Of a DNA stretch of 54,230 nucleotides, positions 1 through 7,671 are shown piece after piece. The notes beneath the pieces were generated by a model, which had not been told where the DNA came from, did no database searches, and saw only the letters and a list, made by a program, of their open reading frames with translations. The stretch comes from an uncultured Lachnospiraceae bacterium (GTDB taxonomy: Bacteria > Bacillota > Clostridia > Lachnospirales > Lachnospiraceae): positions 1 through 54,230 of the forward strand of contig CAJTKU010000018.1 in assembly GCA_910577015.1 (NCBI GenBank). The letters are read 5' to 3'. How positions within the stretch are numbered: position 1 is the first letter of the stretch; every line of letters starts with the position of its first letter. The position numbers were made by a program, and so were the translations under genes.

Positions 1-77
1 CAGGTATTAAGGGATTATTTACAGTCGGTGTAACATATGTTTGACAAACCTACATTCCATAATCCTTCTCCTTTCGA

Positions 78-923
78 TTACTCCTGACTGTCAAGGTCGA
101 TTACATAGTTTGCATAACTTTCTTCCCGCTCGTCAGACGGTACATAGTAACGCACATTTTTATTTATCCGGGCAATCCGCTCCATTTCCTCCCCTGTCAG
201 CTCAAAGTCAAAGATATCGGCATTTGCCTTGATGTGTTTAGGATTGGTAGAACCGGGAATCACCTGATTGCCCATCTGCACATGCCAGCGCAAAATAATC
301 TGGGCATTGCTCTTTCCATATTTTTCTGCCAGTTCTGTAAATACCGGCTCATTTATAAGCGCCTTGTCCCCGTGTCCCAACGGATACCATGCCATCACAC
401 GGCAGCCGCATTCCTTCAACATATCAATGGTTTCCATGTCCATATAATAGGGATGTGCCTCCATCTGTATCACATGGGGCTTTATTTCACATTCGGAGAG
501 TAGTTTCTCCAGTTTCTTCCCATGGAAATTGGAAATACCGATGGATTTGATTTTCCCCTCTTTGTAGGCCTTCTCCAGTTTTCGGTAACCTGCCATAAAA
601 TCTCCTGCCGGCTGGTGGATAAACATCAAATCAATATAATCCGTATCCAGTAGCTCCAGACTCTTTTCCACAGTGTTCTCCATCAGGTACTGGCTCGCCC
701 AGATTTTTGTGGAGAGGAAAATATCTCCGCGGGGAACGCCCGACTTCTTCATGCCCCGGCCGACAGCCCGCTCATTCATATATGCCTGCGCCGTATCAAT
801 CATCCTATAGCCGCAAGCAAGCGCGTCATATACCGCCTGCTCTGCCTGTGCCGGCGTCATCATAAAAGTACCGATTCCTACTGCTGGCATTTCTACTCCA
901 TTGCTCAAACTAAAATTCATCAT
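78..923 (-). CDS. Aldo/keto reductase
   Basis: Soluble NADPH-dependent reductase of small carbonyl compounds; the substrate cannot be told. The 281-residue length is normal for the family. The catalytic tetrad is readable: Asp in IDTAQAY, Tyr in the same segment, Lys in STKIW and His in MFIHQPAG, followed by the family stretch SIGISNFH and a C-terminal IPGSTNP cofactor loop. The start is set by AGGAGG eight bases upstream of ATGATG. It lies 15 bp downstream of the EFR1 gene on the same strand, so the two probably form one operon, with a divergent LysR gene as the likely regulator. Family assignment is firm; physiological role unknown. Confidence 0.93.
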   Translation of the reverse strand: MMNFSLSNGVEMPAVGIGTFMMTPAQAEQAVYDALACGYRMIDTAQAYMNERAVGRGMKKSGVPRGDIFLSTKIWASQYLMENTVEKSLELLDTDYIDLMFIHQPAGDFMAGYRKLEKAYKEGKIKSIGISNFHGKKLEKLLSECEIKPHVIQMEAHPYYMDMETIDMLKECGCRVMAWYPLGHGDKALINEPVFTELAEKYGKSNAQIILRWHVQMGNQVIPGSTNPKHIKANADIFDFELTGEEMERIARINKNVRYYVPSDEREESYANYVIDLDSQE

Positions 924-938
924 GATAAATTCCTCCTC

Positions 939-1718
939 TTATCCCTTATTTGTACAGTCATTTGCATTGACCAGTTCCGTTAACGTGATATTGGGGTTGC
1001 GGTAACGCGCCCCCGGATTTGGCTCTTTCAAGGGAATATCCCCAAACTGAATCGCCATCTCGGGACATGCCTGTATGCAGGCGTAACACGCCTGACAGCC
1101 TTCTTTCGTATTGACGGCATGTTGGTTTTCCAAATGAATGCACCCTGCCGGACATACCCGTGTGCAGATACCGCAGCCGATGCATTTGTCGGTAATCACA
1201 TAGTCCGCCCATATTGTTTCCGGCGCATGATTTACACGCGCAAGATATCCGTTGTGGATATTTTTATCCTCTTCACTTGCCTTTTGTATCCTTATTGTCC
1301 TGTTATCAATGTCAGCTTTTATCTCTGCAAGCTGTTCCTCCACCTTTTTGTCAATCGCTTTCTGCTCTTCCATGTCAAAGGCCGGCAGAAAATTGTCCAC
1401 CATCAATACCGTATTGATGTAATCCGGTTTTTTCCCAATGCCCAAACAAAAGCTTTCCGCCAGTTCGGCGGCTCCTCCATGCCTGTTGCCATAAGTCAGG
1501 ACAATATAAAAATATGTAGTTTCCAATACTGCTTTTTGTAAAAACTCTTTTACCATCCCCGGCATCTCATGCCCGTAAACAGGACAGACTATGCCAATCC
1601 GTTCGGCGGTAAAATGCAGTTCTTTTTGGGAATACGCCTGTGGAATGCTGTAACGCTCATCATCCAGTTGTTTTGCCACATACAGGCTGTTTCCCGTTCC
1701 TGTAAAATAAAATATCAT
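939..1718 (-). CDS. EFR1-family flavodoxin/ferredoxin fusion protein
   Basis: Predicted cytosolic electron carrier of 259 residues. The N-terminus begins with a flavodoxin-like FMN loop (YFTGTGNS). The C-terminal third has two 4Fe-4S motifs, CIGCGICTRVCP and CQACYACIQACP, giving eight cluster-ligand cysteines. This matches the EFR1 family common in gut Clostridia. It is first in a two-gene unit with the aldo/keto reductase, so it may supply or drain electrons around that reaction (inference). A purine-rich AAGGGAG precedes the ATG. Confidence 0.92.
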   Translation of the reverse strand: MIFYFTGTGNSLYVAKQLDDERYSIPQAYSQKELHFTAERIGIVCPVYGHEMPGMVKEFLQKAVLETTYFYIVLTYGNRHGGAAELAESFCLGIGKKPDYINTVLMVDNFLPAFDMEEQKAIDKKVEEQLAEIKADIDNRTIRIQKASEEDKNIHNGYLARVNHAPETIWADYVITDKCIGCGICTRVCPAGCIHLENQHAVNTKEGCQACYACIQACPEMAIQFGDIPLKEPNPGARYRNPNITLTELVNANDCTNKG

Positions 1719-1793
1719 TAGTCCGGCTCCCTTCCTGTTTTCTTTCCTGCTTTATTATAAAACGTCCCAGGCTCAAAAGTACAATATCAATTT

Positions 1794-1809
1794 TGCAATC
1801 CAGATTGCA
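1794..1809. promoter_or_regulatory. Perfect palindrome in the divergent LysR/EFR1 intergenic region
   Basis: TGCAATC-CA-GATTGCA is a perfect 16-bp dyad between the LysR gene and the EFR1/AKR operon. LysR regulators usually bind such dyads between themselves and a divergent target. On the plus strand TTGCAT at its right half is followed after 16 bases by TATTAT, so the site would cover the -35 region of the LysR promoter, consistent with autoregulation. Dyad seen directly; role inferred. Confidence 0.55.
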
Positions 1810-1855
1810 TTATATGAAATCTGTGTTATTATTATAAGAAAGGAAGGAGTCTGCT

Positions 1856-2692
1856 ATGCTGGATTTTAACATATTGGAACAATTTGTGACTTTTTACCAC
1901 ACCGGAACGTTAATAGAAGCTGCCACACAGCTTCACATTTCACAGTCTACCCTTACCAGAGGTATGCAGCGACTGGAATCTGAATTTGGCGTACCCCTCT
2001 TTATCCGTACCAAAAACAGCATCGCCTTGACAGAGGCAGGGAAGTTAGCTGCCATCGACGCTGAAATGATACTGCACCAGTGTGAAAACATGCTCCGCAG
2101 GGTACAGGACTTTGACAGAAGAAGCCGGACTATCATGATTGGCGCCTGCGCACCGGTTCCCGTCACAAACGCAGTACAGCGCCTGACCGGTCTGTTCCCC
2201 AGTGTTGCCATATCTTCCGAGCTGAAAGGGCTCCCTGACTTGCTGGCTGGACTGGAAGAAAATTCTTACCATCTGATAATTCTTCCTTATGCCCCCACAG
2301 AACCGGATATGATATCCATCCCCCTATGTACGGAGCACTTGTATTTTTATCTTCATAAAAAACATCGGTATGCAAAGAGAAAATCTTTGAAAGTAGGAGA
2401 GATGAACGGAGAAAACATGCTTTTATTCCAGGATATCGGTTTCTGGTATGACCTTGTAACCGAAAAAATGCCGGATTCCCGGTTTCTCCTGCAATCCGAG
2501 CGTTACTCCTTTATAGAATTGATTTTAAATTCCACAATGCCGGCTTTCACGACCGATTCCATCCCATGCGACCAGCCTGTGAGCGACCGCGTGAAAGTCG
2601 CAATTGAAGATGAGGAGTTCAATGTGACTTACTATCTGACCGGGAAAAAAGGGACTATTGCGCCCATAGATTTTACCCGGCTTTTGCAATAG
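1856..2692 (+). CDS. LysR-family transcriptional regulator
   Basis: A 278-residue DNA-binding regulator. Residues about 1-60 form the winged helix-turn-helix (LIEAATQLHISQSTLTRGMQ, then a wing around GVPLFIRTKN). The rest is a periplasmic-binding-like effector domain. GGAAGGAG lies seven bases before the ATG. It is divergent from the EFR1 and aldo/keto reductase genes, which are the likely targets, with a 16-bp palindrome between them. Effector unknown. It ends only 15 bp from the convergent EF-hand-like gene. Confidence 0.93.
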   Translation: MLDFNILEQFVTFYHTGTLIEAATQLHISQSTLTRGMQRLESEFGVPLFIRTKNSIALTEAGKLAAIDAEMILHQCENMLRRVQDFDRRSRTIMIGACAPVPVTNAVQRLTGLFPSVAISSELKGLPDLLAGLEENSYHLIILPYAPTEPDMISIPLCTEHLYFYLHKKHRYAKRKSLKVGEMNGENMLLFQDIGFWYDLVTEKMPDSRFLLQSERYSFIELILNSTMPAFTTDSIPCDQPVSDRVKVAIEDEEFNVTYYLTGKKGTIAPIDFTRLLQ

Positions 2693-2707
2693 TCCCTTAT
2701 AAATTAA

Positions 2708-3934
2708 TTAAATTACCAAATCCACATGTTGTATCGTGCCGACTTCCCCGCTTTCTTTCAGGAAAACACCGGTGCTGCGGACAATGCCCTGCGTCTGGTT
2801 GGTTTCCATCTGCTTTACGGAAAACTCCGTGGCCGTATGTCCCAGATAAATGGCGCCGACCCCTGCGTCGCCAAGGGCTATCAGCCTGTCGCGTCCATCC
2901 GCATCCTTTGTCCATACCTTCAGATGCTTGAATACTTCGTCATCCTCGTCAATCCAGCCGTTGCCGTCCTTGTCATATGCCGCAAGGTCTTTAAAGCCGT
3001 CCCCGCTCTTTGTGCCGAAAAGTTCGCTTCCGTCGTTGATGATGCCGTCATTGTTCAAATCAAGCGCCAGAAAACCGCTGCCCTTTGCCAGAGAAGACAG
3101 TTCCTCCGCCTTGCCGTCGCTGTCCAAATCAAAGAAAAACGTCTGGTCGGAAAACGATGCCGGATTGCCTTCCAGATTGATGACAAGCGGGTCCACGCAA
3201 AATGTCTTTCTGGAATACTCCAGTCCCACTGCCTGTGTAAATTCCCTTGACATCTCCAGATTTAAGTTAAAATTGATGCTCCTGCCATCGGAGGTTTCCA
3301 CCGTGCCCATCGTGGAAAAAGAAGTGACTTCCTTTTCCGAATAAATCTTTGACATGGTAACCCTCTCTTCCCAATGGCCCACACCCACCCGGGCGGTAGT
3401 GCCTTTTTGCGCAGCCTGTTTTGTACTTGCAGCCGCAATAGTAAGTGAACTTTGCTTCCATGCGCTTGCACTGTAGCCAAAAGCCTGCTGCGTTTTTCTG
3501 CCCCATCCGGTGTAATTGGGCCGTCTGTGCTGCTGCATGGCACGTAAGGATTCCAGAAGCTGCCTTAGCATCTTAATTTTAAAATCTTCCTCCGTGTCTA
3601 TGGGTTTTTGTTTCGCGTTCCGGCTGTCGGCCATTTCCTTAATCCAGCCGGCTTTTTGCTTCTCCTCTTCAGAAAGTTTTTTGTTTCCGTTTTTTCCATT
3701 TCCTTTCTGAATAAAAGCTTCTTCTTTTGTTTCCGCACTCTGTGAAAGCTCCAGGGTTGCCGACTGCCCTGTCCAGCCTGAAAGCTTCTTCTCCGCTTCT
3801 TTGTCCGGGTCACCCTTCGGCGATGTACTGCCGGTCACCCAGTACCTGTCGCCCGAAGCCGTTACCCGAAGGTCATACGCTTTCGACTCCTCGTGCTTCG
3901 CTGCCATCATAATGGCGCTTTGTTTAATTCTCAT
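2708..3934 (-). CDS. EF-hand-like calcium-binding repeat protein
   Basis: Unrecognised protein of about 408 residues. The C-terminal half has three Asp-rich loops resembling calcium-binding EF-hand or dockerin loops: DLDSDGKAEEL, DLNNDGIINDGSEL and DKDGNGWIDEDDEV. The N-terminal part is charged, Lys/Glu-rich and low complexity, with no signal peptide or membrane segment. The start chosen (MRIKQSAIMM) has GGAGGTG five bases upstream; an ATG 63 bases earlier has no ribosome site. Without an export signal it may be cytosolic or use another route. Calcium binding is inferred from the loops alone. Confidence 0.75.
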   Translation of the reverse strand: MRIKQSAIMMAAKHEESKAYDLRVTASGDRYWVTGSTSPKGDPDKEAEKKLSGWTGQSATLELSQSAETKEEAFIQKGNGKNGNKKLSEEEKQKAGWIKEMADSRNAKQKPIDTEEDFKIKMLRQLLESLRAMQQHRRPNYTGWGRKTQQAFGYSASAWKQSSLTIAAASTKQAAQKGTTARVGVGHWEERVTMSKIYSEKEVTSFSTMGTVETSDGRSINFNLNLEMSREFTQAVGLEYSRKTFCVDPLVINLEGNPASFSDQTFFFDLDSDGKAEELSSLAKGSGFLALDLNNDGIINDGSELFGTKSGDGFKDLAAYDKDGNGWIDEDDEVFKHLKVWTKDADGRDRLIALGDAGVGAIYLGHTATEFSVKQMETNQTQGIVRSTGVFLKESGEVGTIQHVDLVI

Positions 3935-4084
3935 GCCACACCTCCCTGTCTGCATGTTGCGTATAATTACGCCTAAAAAGGGGTTCCTTCCCCACATCAG
4001 TTCCCCTGTGCCATACCGTATAGATAGAAACAGGGTTAACTATTATATCGGCAGAAAACTGTAAAATATTACCTCCAATCGCTT

Positions 4085-4292
4085 AAAACAATATCGGCCC
4101 GCAGTAAGCGCCAGCCCGTCCCCGGCGGCAGATATGTTTCCAAAAAGGACCGTGTAAAAACGACGGCCCTTGGAGGTTGTATTTTAACCTCCTATGTGCC
4201 GCTGCGTTTTTACCCGAGTGAGAACGCGTCCTGTTGGAAACATATCTGCCGCCGGGGACGGGCTGGCGCTTACTGCGGGTCGGCGTTGTTTT
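4085..4292. repeat. Long intergenic palindrome, family 1, copy A
   Basis: A 208-bp inverted repeat. Positions 4098-4141 and 4236-4279 are 44-bp perfect reverse complements, and the stem continues imperfectly to both ends. The loop holds the family core GGACCGTGTAAAAACG on the left and TTTTTACCCGAGTGAG...CGTCCTGTTGGAA on the right, around a small GGAGGTT/AACCTCC hairpin. The right end overlaps the spoVAD stop codon. Related copies lie at 14546, 19952 and 50581. Confidence 0.85.
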
Positions 4293-5322
4293 AAATGCTT
4301 TCCAGCACTACGCCATGTGCAATTCCCGGAACGGTCTGGCCTTCATTAAAGCTGGTCTTGCTTAAAAGCGCCCCTGTAGGCACAAAAAGAACCTTTTTCC
4401 AATTGTGCTCCGAAAGCTGTTTCAGGATATAAGCGGAAAGGGTGACTGCGCTGCAGCCGCATCCGGAACCTCCGGCATGGGTATCCTGTGTATCTGCGTC
4501 AAATATCTCCATGCCACAGTCAAGATGCCTGTCGGAAATATCATATCCTTTGTCACGCATCAAATCAATCAGCAGCTTTTGTCCCACGCTTCCCAGGTCC
4601 CCTGTTATGATTTTGTCATATTCATCCGGCTGACTGTTGTAGTCAATAAAATGGCTGGCAATGGTGGACGCCGCTGCCGGAGCCATGCAGGCGCCCATAT
4701 TTAAGGAATCCTTCAATCCGAAATCCACGATTTTACCCACTGTCATGCCGGTAATCCTTGCCTTACAGCCTTTTTCTTTTTGTGACCCCAAAACAAACGC
4801 CCCGCTGCCCGTTACGGTCCATGACGCAGACAGCGGCCTCTGGTTTCCGTATCCCAGAGGGAAGCGGAATTCCTTTTCCGCACTTGCAAAATGGCTGGAG
4901 GTGACACAAATGACGTTTTCCGCAAAGCCGCCGGACACCGCCATTGCTCCGAGGGTCAAAGATTCCCCGCAGGTGGAACATGCCCCGTATACACCCAGTA
5001 GTGGTATGTTATAATTCATAATACCAAATGATGTGGCTATTGATTGACCCAGTAAGTCACCGGCAAAAATGTACCGCATGTCTTCCGGCTTCTTTCCTGC
5101 CTTACCAAGCGCCATGTAAACGGCGTCCTTTTGCAGGCTGCTCTCCGCTTCTTCCCATGTTTCACAGCCAAACATGTCGTCTTCGCCCACCATATCAAAC
5201 AAAAGCCCCAGAGGACCTTCCCCTTCTTTTTTTCCCACGATGGAGGCGCTGCCGTTGATATACACTTCCTTTTTCAGTTTCAGGCTCTGGCTGCCAACTG
5301 TACACAGATTGTTTTCGCTCAT
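4291..5322 (-). CDS. spoVAD: Stage V sporulation protein AD
   Basis: Part of the SpoVA channel that moves dipicolinic acid in sporulation and germination. SpoVAD is the soluble, thiolase-fold, DPA-binding member. The 343-residue protein shows the thiolase-like segment GACSTCGESL, the SASWTVTGSGAF stretch and the C-terminal GGSGCGCSAV region typical of SpoVAD. Start: ATGAGC with GGAG six bases upstream; an in-frame ATG 12 bases earlier overlaps that ribosome site. It is 28.6 kb from spoVAC, with no spoVAE next to it, although order and strand agree with an ancestral spoVAC-spoVAD arrangement. Forespore expression is expected but no promoter was identified. Confidence 0.95.
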   Translation of the reverse strand: MSENNLCTVGSQSLKLKKEVYINGSASIVGKKEGEGPLGLLFDMVGEDDMFGCETWEEAESSLQKDAVYMALGKAGKKPEDMRYIFAGDLLGQSIATSFGIMNYNIPLLGVYGACSTCGESLTLGAMAVSGGFAENVICVTSSHFASAEKEFRFPLGYGNQRPLSASWTVTGSGAFVLGSQKEKGCKARITGMTVGKIVDFGLKDSLNMGACMAPAAASTIASHFIDYNSQPDEYDKIITGDLGSVGQKLLIDLMRDKGYDISDRHLDCGMEIFDADTQDTHAGGSGCGCSAVTLSAYILKQLSEHNWKKVLFVPTGALLSKTSFNEGQTVPGIAHGVVLESI

Positions 5323-5379
5323 ATTTTTCTCCATTTCGAAACGTCAAAAATACTTACTTATAAAACCGCTTTTTGCAGG

Positions 5380-5592
5380 TTATTCAAATTTACCCTCTGC
5401 AACCATGCGTATCAGTTCATCCATCTCATGGTCGTTTTTCACCTGACTGCTTCTGTTTCTAAGCACTTCCCTTTCCTCATCCGTCATATTGTTGATTCTT
5501 TCCCTTGCATTGTCCTCCATGGCAAACCCTACCGGTAAATCCCAGAACGCACCATCTCCCATAACACCGTTTGCTCCGTTAAAAGTGTCCAT
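5380..5592 (-). CDS. Small acidic hypothetical protein upstream of spoVAD
   Basis: A 70-residue protein of unknown function, rich in Glu and Asp, with NMTDEEREVLRNRSSQVK in the middle and no membrane segment or signal. The preferred start (MDTFNGANGVMG) has GAGAGG eight bases upstream; that site lies inside the longer reading from 5616. It ends 57 bp before spoVAD on the same strand and may be cotranscribed with it. Coding is supported by the ribosome site and codon use; no family recognised. Confidence 0.65.
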   Translation of the reverse strand: MDTFNGANGVMGDGAFWDLPVGFAMEDNARERINNMTDEEREVLRNRSSQVKNDHEMDELIRMVAEGKFE

Positions 5593-5931
5593 ACTTTTTT
5601 CCTCTCTTTCTCTCATTTTAAAATCTGCAACAGAACATGCAGTCCTCTTTCATTATGTAAGTATGGACACAGATTTGCATTTTATTCTATTTTGTAATAA
5701 CATAAATATACTCATAAAGATTCAGGTGGGAAGCCCACCTGAATTTGTTGAAAAAGATGTTCGTCCAAACACCGAAAACGGGCGGTTACCCATGAATTGT
5801 GGCCGCCCGACAACCCGGAATTTATCTGTATGTAAAAGATTTTTGACAGCGTTTTCGAAGGTGTGTCAAAGCCTATTGATAGACGATTTTCTATAAATGA
5901 GTTATTATTCTTTCAGATAGAGGTCACAAAT
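5593..5931. other. AT-rich intergenic region with two strong hairpins
   Basis: About 340 bp without a convincing gene. It holds a perfect 11-bp stem hairpin ATTCAGGTGGG/CCCACCTGAAT at 5720-5744 and a 7-bp stem CGGGCGG/CCGCCCG at 5779-5809. Neither is followed by a long T-tract. The region is more AT-rich than its surroundings and leads into an AT-rich regulator gene, so it may be the edge of a transferred segment or the remnant of an element. Nothing else was recognised. Confidence 0.4.
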
Positions 5932-6375
5932 ATGGAAATTGAGAAGAAATTAAAAGAAGCAAGAACAAATGCTGGTTTAACACAAGAACAGGTTGCTGAG
6001 AAAATTATGGTTTCAAGACAAACCATATCAAATTGGGAAAACGGAAAATCCTTGCCAGATATTGTTAGTATTATCAAATTGAGTGACCTTTATCAAATTA
6101 GTTTAGATGAACTATTGAAAGGAGACACAAAAATGAACGAAAAGATTGAGAAGGATGTAAAGGTTGCGAAAAATAATAAAAGATTAATATTCGCAACAGC
6201 AATTTTGTTATTTGCTGTTGCGATAATTTATTCGATTAGCACTTTCGCGGGTGGTGCGTTTTATGACTTCTGTGAGGCTGCTATAATATGGATAGCGTTA
6301 GGCATTGGCGTTGCGTTTGCTATAACATATATGAGCCAAAAAGACGAAGTTATATCTGGGAAAAAGGATGCATAA
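5932..6375 (+). CDS. XRE-family regulator with two membrane segments
   Basis: A 147-residue protein. Residues 1-60 form an XRE helix-turn-helix (AGLTQEQVAEKIMVSRQTIS, then NWENGKSLPD). After a Lys-rich linker come two hydrophobic helices at roughly residues 82-104 and 111-132, so the repressor domain is probably tethered to the membrane. The ATG at 5932 has GAGGT seven bases upstream; an earlier in-frame ATG has no site. Codon use is clearly more AT-rich than in flanking genes, suggesting recent transfer. Target and signal unknown. Confidence 0.85.
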   Translation: MEIEKKLKEARTNAGLTQEQVAEKIMVSRQTISNWENGKSLPDIVSIIKLSDLYQISLDELLKGDTKMNEKIEKDVKVAKNNKRLIFATAILLFAVAIIYSISTFAGGAFYDFCEAAIIWIALGIGVAFAITYMSQKDEVISGKKDA

Positions 6376-6439
6376 ACTTCCCGTTTGGCTATCTGATTAC
6401 AGCATGACACAGACTTTCTGGCAACTCGTTTTCATAGAA

Positions 6440-7060
6440 TTACCGGATATAATTGGTTCTGACAAACTCTTCTTTTTCCGGCAGACCGTATTTTTCTTTT
6501 CCATCGGCAATACATTTCATCAGAAAGGACATGTTTCTCGCCAGTACGCGCATGGTCTGCATACCTTCCGCATCCTGCGCTGCCTCTCCCGGCTCCCTGC
6601 CGTGAACGGCATTCCAATACTGCGTGGATGCTATCGGCATTCCTGAAATGGCAAAAAACTTGTTGATTTCATCATAGGTGGCAGAAATGCCGCCGCGTCT
6701 GGCTACCACTGCGCTTGCGCCAACCTTCATGGTTTTGTCAAACGGCGTGCTGTAAAACAGGCGCGTCAGAAACGCTATCAGGGTTGCGTTTGCCGAGCCG
6801 TAATATACCGGCGTACCCACCACCAGGCCGTCGCATTCCGCAAATTTGGAGGCAGCCTCGTTGACTACATCGTCAAAAACACATTTACCCGAACCTTTCT
6901 TGCAGGTCTGGCAGGCAATGCAGCCCCTGACGTCCTTATTTCCCACATCCAGAACCTCGGTTTCAATGCCTTCTTTTTCAAAAATGCCTATCATCTCGTT
7001 TAAGGCAAGCTTTGTGTTTCCCTGCACGCGGGGACTTCCGTTAATCAATAATACTTTCAT
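6440..7060 (-). CDS. Flavodoxin-family NAD(P)H-dependent oxidoreductase
   Basis: FMN-dependent reductase-like protein of 206 residues. The N-terminus has the phosphate loop of the NADPH-dependent FMN reductase/flavodoxin-fold family (LLINGSPRVQGNT), then a cysteine-containing segment CIACQTCKKGSGKC and VGTPVYYGSANA. It is similar to iron-sulfur flavoproteins, but the cysteine spacing alone does not prove a cluster. Start MKVLLING is set by GGAGG seven bases upstream. It follows the lipoprotein gene by 26 bp and probably ends the dlt-like transcript. Substrate unknown. Confidence 0.9.
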   Translation of the reverse strand: MKVLLINGSPRVQGNTKLALNEMIGIFEKEGIETEVLDVGNKDVRGCIACQTCKKGSGKCVFDDVVNEAASKFAECDGLVVGTPVYYGSANATLIAFLTRLFYSTPFDKTMKVGASAVVARRGGISATYDEINKFFAISGMPIASTQYWNAVHGREPGEAAQDAEGMQTMRVLARNMSFLMKCIADGKEKYGLPEKEEFVRTNYIR

Positions 7061-7086
7061 GTCGATACCTCCTTTTTGTTTATACA

Positions 7087-7671
7087 TCACTCGTCCAGCA
7101 CGGTGGACCTGTACTCAATAGATATAATATTCTCCCCCTGCAGGATAAAGCACAGCTTCATGCCGTCCCTGCCGTACACCAGCATTCCGCCTTCCTCTGC
7201 CGCCTCACTGCCGTACGCCTGCTGCAGCTTTTCCAAGGAATCCCCTATGCATATGCCCTCTGCCGTCATCACGGAATCATCCTTTAGCACGATGGAAGAT
7301 ATCAAATCTTTATCCTGCATGGGATAGGTGTCAATTTCAAATCCGTTGTAGGTATAGATTTTATCCAACCCTTCAAAGGCGCAGCTTGCCGCCTCAAAGT
7401 AAGAAGCAGGCTCCCCGAGGGCTTCCACCACCGGCGCGGCGTCGCCATCCACTTCCAACGTCACATCCCGGACAACAAAAACATATCCCTTGTGTTCCGT
7501 TTCCGTCTGCGGCTCCTGTGCCTGACCGTTCTCCCCGGTTTCCGCCGGACTACCGGTCTGTGAGCCTCCCGTTACGGCATTTTCCACATTGCCGTCAATC
7601 ACCTTTTCACTATCCCCGCAGCCTGCTAAAAGAAGCGCTGCCGTTATCATCATTGCCATAATTTTTTTCAT
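7087..7671 (-). CDS. Predicted lipoprotein at the end of the dlt-like cluster
   Basis: A 194-residue surface lipoprotein. MKKIMAMMITAALLLAGCG is a signal peptide with lipobox LLAGC. A Gly/Thr/Glu-rich linker follows, then a compact domain of about 130 residues with no recognised fold. The start has AGGAGG six bases upstream. Its first 62 bases overlap the 3' end of the SGNH gene in another frame, a long overlap that suggests translational coupling or a recently extended SGNH C-terminus. Position implies a role in the same envelope process; the function itself is unknown. Confidence 0.85.
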   Translation of the reverse strand: MKKIMAMMITAALLLAGCGDSEKVIDGNVENAVTGGSQTGSPAETGENGQAQEPQTETEHKGYVFVVRDVTLEVDGDAAPVVEALGEPASYFEAASCAFEGLDKIYTYNGFEIDTYPMQDKDLISSIVLKDDSVMTAEGICIGDSLEKLQQAYGSEAAEEGGMLVYGRDGMKLCFILQGENIISIEYRSTVLDE

